Origin: an uncultured Porphyromonadaceae bacterium | GTDB taxonomy: Bacteria; Bacteroidota; Bacteroidia; Bacteroidales; Muribaculaceae | Direction: 5' to 3' | Assembly: GCA_946187345.1 (NCBI GenBank) | Contig: CAMHQD010000013.1 | Span: 1 to 57,111, forward strand | DNA length: 57,111 bases | Shown here: positions 52,955-57,111 of the stretch, piece after piece | How the letters are laid out: each line of letters opens with the position of its first letter | Position numbering within the stretch: position 1 is the stretch's first letter | Program-made: the position numbers and the translations under genes | Notes under the pieces: model-generated | Databases searched by the model: none | Told to the model about the DNA's origin: nothing | What the model saw: only the letters and a program-made list of their open reading frames with translations

Positions 52955-53536
52955 CTAAAGTTTTTCTTCAGGCTCCAAACGGCGAATCACGCGGCATGGA
53001 TTTCCGGCAGCAAGTACACCCGCGGGAATATCGTGAGTGACCACGCTGCCGGCACCAATCACCGTGCCGCTGCCAATCGTCACACCGGGCAGCACTGTCA
53101 CGTTGCCGCCAATCCACACATCGTCACCTACGGTGATAGGCCATGAGTACTCCAACCCTTGTCGGCGCCGCTCCACGTCCAACGGATGGCCGGCGGTGTA
53201 GAAACTGCAGTTTGGAGCGACAAACACACGATCGCCAAACGTCACTCGAGCCTCGTCGAGGATTACCATGTTGAAGTTGGCAAAGAAGTCCTCCCCCACC
53301 TCGATGTTGAAGCCGTAGTCGCAGCGGAACGGCGACAGGATTTTGAAACGTTCACCCGTGCGGCCCAACAGTTGACGAATTGCCGCCTCGCGCGCGTCGC
53401 GGTCACTTGGCGGCAACGCGTTATAACGCTCGCACGCGTCGTGACAACGGTCCAGCAACTCGAGCAGTTCCACCGCAGCGGTGGCCTGATACAACTCGCC
53501 ACTCATCATCTCCTTGATTCTCTCCTCTATTGTCAT
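52955..53536 (-). CDS. Maltose/galactoside O-acetyltransferase family (left-handed beta-helix)
   Basis: 193 residues from the ATG at 53536; the frame opens two codons earlier with TTG. An N-terminal Mac domain (about 5-55, 'IKEMMSGELYQA') is followed by hexapeptide repeats ('IEVGEDFFANFNMVILDEARVTFGD', 'VWIGGNVTVLPGVTIGSGTVIGAGSVV'). The catalytic His is in 'FYTAGHPLD'. It transfers acetyl from acetyl-CoA to a sugar, by family maltose or a galactoside; the true acceptor is unknown. It is monocistronic, ending at the shared terminator. Confidence 0.92.
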   Translation of the reverse strand: MTIEERIKEMMSGELYQATAAVELLELLDRCHDACERYNALPPSDRDAREAAIRQLLGRTGERFKILSPFRCDYGFNIEVGEDFFANFNMVILDEARVTFGDRVFVAPNCSFYTAGHPLDVERRRQGLEYSWPITVGDDVWIGGNVTVLPGVTIGSGTVIGAGSVVTHDIPAGVLAAGNPCRVIRRLEPEEKL

Positions 53537-53623
53537 AGCCAAATATCGTTATTGGATTATAATGCAAATTTACGAATTTCAAGCCACCCCCCAAGCAACC
53601 AGCCACGATTTTTAATCAATTTC

Positions 53624-53654
53624 TTTGTCATGTACCCGTTTTTTGCTACTTTTG
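53624..53654 (+). promoter_or_regulatory. Promoter of the zeta module
   Basis: TTTG (53624-53627) and TACTTTTG (53647-53654) are spaced 19 nt. The first gene starts 28 nt after the -7 element. Confidence 0.7.
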
Positions 53655-53681
53655 CATAAACAAAATCAATAATTCATTGAT

Positions 53682-53891
53682 ATGTCAGAACAAGAAATGA
53701 ATTCCTTCCGTTTCAGACATGGCGCTGAACCTTCAGATGAGTTGCTATCACAACTAATGCATGAGGTAGCAATCGAAGCAAATGAGTTAAATCAAGCGGC
53801 TTATTCCAAATACCATTCCATCTTACTTGAAGATATAGCCGCCGCTCAACGTTTTTGGGCAGATCGCATTGCTTGTGTTCATGGGAACTGA
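53682..53891 (+). CDS. Small helical protein, probable antitoxin of the zeta module
   Basis: 69 residues, acidic, predicted helical ('ELLSQLMHEVAIEANELNQAA'). Its 3' end overlaps the zeta-like gene by 11 nt, and the pair shares one strong promoter. A short helical gene placed directly before a zeta-type kinase is the usual position for an antitoxin, but no known epsilon-type sequence is seen, so the role is inferred from position. The region has lower GC than the rest of the window, consistent with transfer. Confidence 0.7.
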   Translation: MSEQEMNSFRFRHGAEPSDELLSQLMHEVAIEANELNQAAYSKYHSILLEDIAAAQRFWADRIACVHGN

Positions 53892-54480
53892 ACAATACAG
53901 ACCGGAAATAATCATTATTGCCGGCCCTAACGGGTCCGGCAAAACGTCTGTTACCAAACGTCTTTTAAAACACCAATGGAGTGAGGGGCTACTATATATA
54001 AATCCTGATGAAATAGCCAATGATATTTTTGGAGATTGGAACTCAAATGATGCTATTATTAAAGCCGCCAATTATTGTGAATTATTAAGAGAGAATTGTC
54101 TTGAACAAAAACAGAGTTTCGTTTTTGAGACTGTCATGTCATCTTCAGCAAAAGTCGATTTTATCATTCGCGCCAAACTCGCCGGCTATTTTATTAGAGT
54201 GTTTTTCATTGCCACAAAACATCCCGCTATCAACGCCGCTCGAGTTGCAAACCGCGTTATGCAAGGAGGACATGATGTCCCAATTTCAAAAATAGTATCA
54301 CGCTATACAAAATCCATAGCCAACTGCAAAATAATATCTACCATTGTTGATAGATTGTACGTTTATGACAACTCAATAGACAATGCCGACGCAAAACTAT
54401 TATTTCGCTTGACAGACGGAATTCTTGCAAAGAAATACACTGACCAGATTGAGAATTGGGCGCAAGAAATCTTGCCGTAA
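53881..54480 (+). CDS. Zeta-toxin family kinase
   Basis: 199 residues from the ATG at 53881; the open frame also has a TTG at 53869. Walker A 'GPNGSGKTS' (15-23), then 'INPDEIANDIFG' (about 38-49), 'FVFETVMSS' (about 80-88) and 'HDVPISKIVSRYTKSI' match zeta-toxin/AAA_33 proteins. Zeta toxins phosphorylate UDP-N-acetylglucosamine or related sugars and block wall synthesis. Some family members without toxicity exist, so activity is not certain. AT-rich codon use contrasts with its neighbours. The upstream small gene is the likely antitoxin. Confidence 0.87.
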   Translation: MGTEQYRPEIIIIAGPNGSGKTSVTKRLLKHQWSEGLLYINPDEIANDIFGDWNSNDAIIKAANYCELLRENCLEQKQSFVFETVMSSSAKVDFIIRAKLAGYFIRVFFIATKHPAINAARVANRVMQGGHDVPISKIVSRYTKSIANCKIISTIVDRLYVYDNSIDNADAKLLFRLTDGILAKKYTDQIENWAQEILP

Positions 54481-54506
54481 TAGTTCATTATAATTCATTA
54501 TGTCTG

Positions 54507-54962
54507 ATGGCGACAAAGTTGAAGATTAGTAACGAGTGGTGGAGCGCACCGGCGGCAGGCGACAGCGGCGAACTGATTATTGTTACCGGACGGCGCGACA
54601 TGGCCGGCGTGCGCGCCACAGGCGCCTATAACTACCGTGTGGAAATCTCGTGGGACTACGCGCCCGACTCACAAGGAATGCCTGATGAGGGCACCTCGAC
54701 GCTTATGGAACAGGTTGGCGACGCGATGGAAGCCACTTTCAGCCGCGACCCGGTAGCCGTCATCGTGGGCATCTACACCGGCGGCGGACGACGAGACTGG
54801 ATTGTGTACACACGCAGTCTGCACATCTTCCAACGCAAGATAAACGAAGCACTTGCCACATTCGAGCAAACGCTCCCGCTGCAATTTGCCGCCTACGACG
54901 ACCCTGAGTGGAACGAATACGACGAAATCCTCGCCACCGAAATCCCCGATGAAGACGACTGA
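54507..54962 (+). CDS. DUF695-like protein
   Basis: 151 residues from the ATG at 54507; the 17 upstream codons read through the AT-rich end of the zeta region. Soluble, no signal. 'EQVGDAMEATFSRDPVAVIVGIYTGGGRRDWIVYTRS', seen as several strands, and the end 'AAYDDPEWNEYDEIL' fit the DUF695 pattern. Function unknown. Its stop codon overlaps the start of the dihydrouridine synthase (TGATG), so they are likely co-translated. The family call is from recall of the pattern. Confidence 0.78.
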   Translation: MATKLKISNEWWSAPAAGDSGELIIVTGRRDMAGVRATGAYNYRVEISWDYAPDSQGMPDEGTSTLMEQVGDAMEATFSRDPVAVIVGIYTGGGRRDWIVYTRSLHIFQRKINEALATFEQTLPLQFAAYDDPEWNEYDEILATEIPDEDD

Positions 54963-55879
54963 TGCTTATGGATAAAAGACTTTTCTGCGCGCCACTGCAA
55001 GGCTACACCGATGTAGTGTGGCGTGAGGTCCATAATGCTGTCTTTGGCGGCGTGGACTGCTACTACGGGTCGCTGCTGCGACTCGAGCGCGGCGACTTGC
55101 GCCGCCACGACCGCCGCGATATCGACCCGCAGGCCAACGCCTCGCTGCCGCGTTTCGTGCCTCAACTGTTGGGCGCCACTCCAGAAGCGGCCGTTTCTAT
55201 CGCCATCACCCTGCGCGACATGGGCTACACCGAGGTTGACATCAACCTCGGCTGCCCTCACCCGCCGTTGGCGCTACATCACAAGGGCAGCGGACTGCTA
55301 CCCTACCCGGATGAATTGCGGCATATGGCCGAGGCGTTGGCTGCCGTGGACGGGCTGCGCTACAGCGTGAAAATGCGCCTCGGCTGGGATAATGACAGCC
55401 AGTGGCGCAACGCGCTGCCCGCCTTGGAGCCGCTGCACCCGGTTCACGTCACCGTTCATCCGCGCATCGGCCGGCAAGGCTACCGCGGAGAACTCTCGCT
55501 TGGTCAAATGGAGGCACTGATTGATGCTTGCCCGTGGCCGGTTATCTACAACGGAGAGTTGCACACTCTTGACAATATCAACGACGTTATCGGGAGGTTC
55601 CCTGCGGTTGCCGGTGTGATGGTGGGGCGCGCGTTGGTCGCCGACCCGGCGTTGCTTGTGCCGGAGCGCGCCTCCGCGCGGCATTACCGCGACTTTCACG
55701 ACCGTCTGTTTGAGGGCTACCGCTCGCGTCTCACCGGCGGCGACCACCAACTGCTGTCAAAGATGCAATCGCTGTGGCAATACTTCCTGCCCGACTCGCC
55801 ACGCCGCGCCCTCAAAGCCATCGCTAAAGCCCGCACCCTCGACGCCTACCTCGCCGCCGCCACCCAATGCCTCCCATAG
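54962..55879 (+). CDS. dus: tRNA-dihydrouridine synthase
   Basis: 305 residues, TIM-barrel flavoprotein. 'FCAPLQGYTDVVWREVHN' at the N-terminus is the FMN/substrate entry; 'DINLGCPHPPLALHHKGSGLL' holds the catalytic Cys98; 'YSVKMRLGWDN' and 'VTVHPRIGRQGYRGE' carry conserved Lys and His; 'GVMVGRALVADP' binds the FMN phosphate. It reduces uridine to dihydrouridine in the tRNA D-loop. It is somewhat shorter than typical Dus (about 320-330), with a short C-terminal helical domain. The ATG at 54968 is an alternative start. Confidence 0.92.
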   Translation: MLMDKRLFCAPLQGYTDVVWREVHNAVFGGVDCYYGSLLRLERGDLRRHDRRDIDPQANASLPRFVPQLLGATPEAAVSIAITLRDMGYTEVDINLGCPHPPLALHHKGSGLLPYPDELRHMAEALAAVDGLRYSVKMRLGWDNDSQWRNALPALEPLHPVHVTVHPRIGRQGYRGELSLGQMEALIDACPWPVIYNGELHTLDNINDVIGRFPAVAGVMVGRALVADPALLVPERASARHYRDFHDRLFEGYRSRLTGGDHQLLSKMQSLWQYFLPDSPRRALKAIAKARTLDAYLAAATQCLP

Positions 55880-55948
55880 CCACCCCTCGCACGGGAATTA
55901 TTTCATTAATTCGATATCCGGCCGGGTGCGATGACAATCGTAATTAGG

Positions 55949-55964
55949 CCACGCTATCGCGTGG
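55949..55964. terminator. Small hairpin between convergent genes
   Basis: ccacgc (55949-55954) and gcgtgg (55959-55964) pair around tatc, with T-rich DNA on the right. It may end the dus transcript. Confidence 0.4.
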
Positions 55965-55985
55965 GAAATCTTTCAAGATTAGTTT

Positions 55986-56083
55986 TTATTTTAATCCAAA
56001 AGCCTCTTTAATGTAGGGAACATCTTTATCATGAGGATGCTCATCAATATAATTTTGGGCCCTTTTACGTGGAATACGGTTGT
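55986..56083 (-). pseudogene. Out-of-frame C-terminal tail of the upstream membrane protein
   Basis: Directly after the stop at 56084, the minus strand in another frame reads about 33 codons with coding character: LLDNRIPRKRAQNYID then EHPHDKDVPYIKEAFGLK and a stop at 55986. No start codon precedes it. A one-base indel near 56090-56095 would join it to the membrane protein after 'LYGFI'. Either a real frameshift or a sequencing/assembly error. Confidence 0.55.
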
Positions 56084-56659
56084 CTAAAAGCCATTAATAA
56101 AACCATAAAGGCATATTGCAATTACACCCATTAGGGGCAGTATAACAAGCAGGTATAGAATCCATTCTACAACTGTTGCCTCAAACTTATTTCGAGCATT
56201 ATCAACTTTCTCTTGATGAAGCCTTTTCTCGTCTTCTTTACGCTTTTCCTCATTAGGGTTCTGCTCTATCGTCGTGAAGTAATCGTTTAATTCAGCCAAT
56301 GTCTTTGGAGCGAAGCCGACAGGATTGTTGCCATCAATCAAAAATGCATACTCGCTGGTACCGTCACGATTCAGAGCGATGACAAAATCGTTGAAATAAT
56401 CGGGGTGCAACATCACGATTGAGTCATCAGGCTGACTGATAATCAACGACTTGTTTGCAGATATCCATTGCCAGGTACGTTTTACGCCAATGCCGTTCAC
56501 CGTGATTAACACACTACCATCGGTGTCAAATATTAACACTTCTTTGTCGCCGCTATCGTTGAAAACTACCCATGGACGATTGCACAATGCTGTCCTTGCA
56601 TCAAGTGTCGCGCTGAAGCGTTTGATGCGGTTGATGATGTCAAGAAGATATGTTTTCAT
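56084..56659 (-). CDS. Membrane-anchored protein of unknown function, likely frameshifted at its 3' end
   Basis: 191 residues as it stands. Residues about 20-125 form a repeated beta-strand domain ('PWVVFNDSGDKEVLIFDTDG', 'WQWISANKSLIISQPDDS', 'FVIALNRDGTSEYAFLIDG'). A charged coiled-coil-like helix (about 138-165, 'EEKRKEDEKRLHQEKVDNARN') and one transmembrane segment (about 168-188) follow. The beta domain resembles an uncharacterised Bacteroidales protein type; I cannot name it. The protein ends right after the membrane segment, while a coding-like tail continues in another frame. The gene starts 5 nt after the stop of the restriction-type gene, so they are surely co-transcribed. Confidence 0.72.
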   Translation of the reverse strand: MKTYLLDIINRIKRFSATLDARTALCNRPWVVFNDSGDKEVLIFDTDGSVLITVNGIGVKRTWQWISANKSLIISQPDDSIVMLHPDYFNDFVIALNRDGTSEYAFLIDGNNPVGFAPKTLAELNDYFTTIEQNPNEEKRKEDEKRLHQEKVDNARNKFEATVVEWILYLLVILPLMGVIAICLYGFINGF

Positions 56660-56664
56660 TGTGG

Positions 56665-57111
56665 TTATGCATTTCGGGGTTCAAAAATCGTCCAGTTGCT
56701 CAGGTCGTCGGCGTCGGTAATCTTGAATTGGCAGTATAGCCAGTTGCCGTACTTGTCAGCCTTTATTACTCCGCCATTCAGTTGCTTGCCGTTAGCGTTC
56801 TCGGCGGCGATGTAGTCAATGAGCGCGTTGTGCTTGTTCATCACCTCGGGGTCGATGTCACCGCCGGTGCCTTTGGTGTCGAACAGATAGATGCGGCCGC
56901 TCTTGGCGCGGATAACAAAATCGACGTAGAAAAGGGTGGTTTGCCCGGTCCTGTTCTCGTAACGGATAGCATAGTGTTGCTTGCCGTTGTCGCCGTTCTT
57001 GTACCACCAGTCAAGACTGTCGCGATGCGCTTCAAGGTAGGCGGCAAACTGCACTTCCGGATTGCTGGCGGCGTTGAGTTCGTAGAACGGCAGCAGCGCG
57101 TGAGCCTCGCC
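56665..57111 (-). CDS. C-terminal part of a type III restriction enzyme-like (Res/DEAD-box helicase) protein, 5' end outside the window
   Basis: 148 residues visible; the frame is open to the window edge, so the GTG at 57054 is internal. 'PFYELNAASNPE' then 'FAAYLEAHRDSLDWWYKNG' and 'FYVDFVIRAKSGRIYLFDTKG' match the C-terminal nuclease region of type III Res-type proteins. The D-x-x-x...D-T-K-G stretch resembles a PD-(D/E)xK nuclease core (Asp in 'YVDFV', 'DTKG'). It would cleave DNA as part of a restriction-modification system or act as a related helicase-nuclease. The helicase half and any methylase lie beyond the window. Confidence 0.75.
   Translation of the reverse strand, partial: GEAHALLPFYELNAASNPEVQFAAYLEAHRDSLDWWYKNGDNGKQHYAIRYENRTGQTTLFYVDFVIRAKSGRIYLFDTKGTGGDIDPEVMNKHNALIDYIAAENANGKQLNGGVIKADKYGNWLYCQFKITDADDLSNWTIFEPRNA

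Overview
The window looks like a chromosomal segment of a Bacteroidales bacterium, most likely Muribaculaceae or a close relative. The evidence is: promoters of the TAnnTTTG type instead of sigma70 boxes; a six-repeat ribosomal protein S1; TamB followed by a lipoprotein form of TamA (TamL); the three-gene glycogen cluster (debranching enzyme, GT4, GH57); a C10 peptidase with a sorting-type tail; and secreted proteins carrying dockerin-like 'VDVGDVN' repeats. I did not see a prophage, insertion sequence with a transposase, rRNA operon or CRISPR array. This is mostly a housekeeping region with a few accessory patches.

Layout. 1-4.4 kb: a large secreted multidomain protein with an N-terminal dockerin-like tag. 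4.6-7.1 kb: rpsA, a small lipoprotein and tRNA-Gly(CCC). 7.2-10.6 kb: a secreted protein of unknown function, a C10 cysteine peptidase and a TIGR04076-type small protein. 10.7-14.7 kb: ettA, convergent with and overlapping a BspA-like leucine-rich-repeat protein that has a C-terminal dockerin-like tag. 14.7-15.5 kb: a gene-free nest of inverted repeats. 15.5-21.4 kb: a glycine-zipper lipoprotein, then the glycogen operon on the minus strand. 21.6-22.8 kb: a short ribD and tRNA-His. 22.8-23.2 kb: a very long hairpin built from 10-nt-phased units. 23.2-27.9 kb: S41 peptidase, DUF3316-like protein and topoisomerase IV subunit A. 28.1-31.6 kb: amidohydrolase-monooxygenase fusion, SGNH hydrolase and SDR oxidoreductase. 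31.7-37.3 kb: a minus-strand run of an unknown small protein, Nudix hydrolase, phosphoesterase/beta-propeller, BadF-type sugar kinase and a three-part N-acetylmuramoyl-alanine amidase. 37.4-40.5 kb: an iron/cobalamin-type ABC importer. 40.7-47.9 kb: tamB-tamL. 48.1-52.9 kb: malic enzyme, PASTA protein, RluA-type pseudouridine synthase and a flavodoxin-fold reductase. 53-57.1 kb: maltose-type acetyltransferase, an AT-rich zeta-toxin module, DUF695, dus, then a likely frameshifted membrane protein directly behind the end of a type III restriction-type gene that runs off the window.

How the genes work together. The three glycogen genes make a coherent storage-polysaccharide unit. tamB-tamL serves outer-membrane assembly. 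The amidase and the GlcNAc-kinase-like gene suggest cell-wall sugar turnover. The FecBCD-type genes form a complete inner-membrane importer without an adjacent TonB receptor. The zeta module and the restriction gene mark the accessory end of the window.

The least explained signal is in the non-coding DNA. Several intergenic gaps hold long imperfect inverted repeats whose arms are written in degenerate units repeating every 10 nt. Others hold 7-9 nt simple repeats, a MITE-like nested inverted repeat, or a REP-like hairpin.
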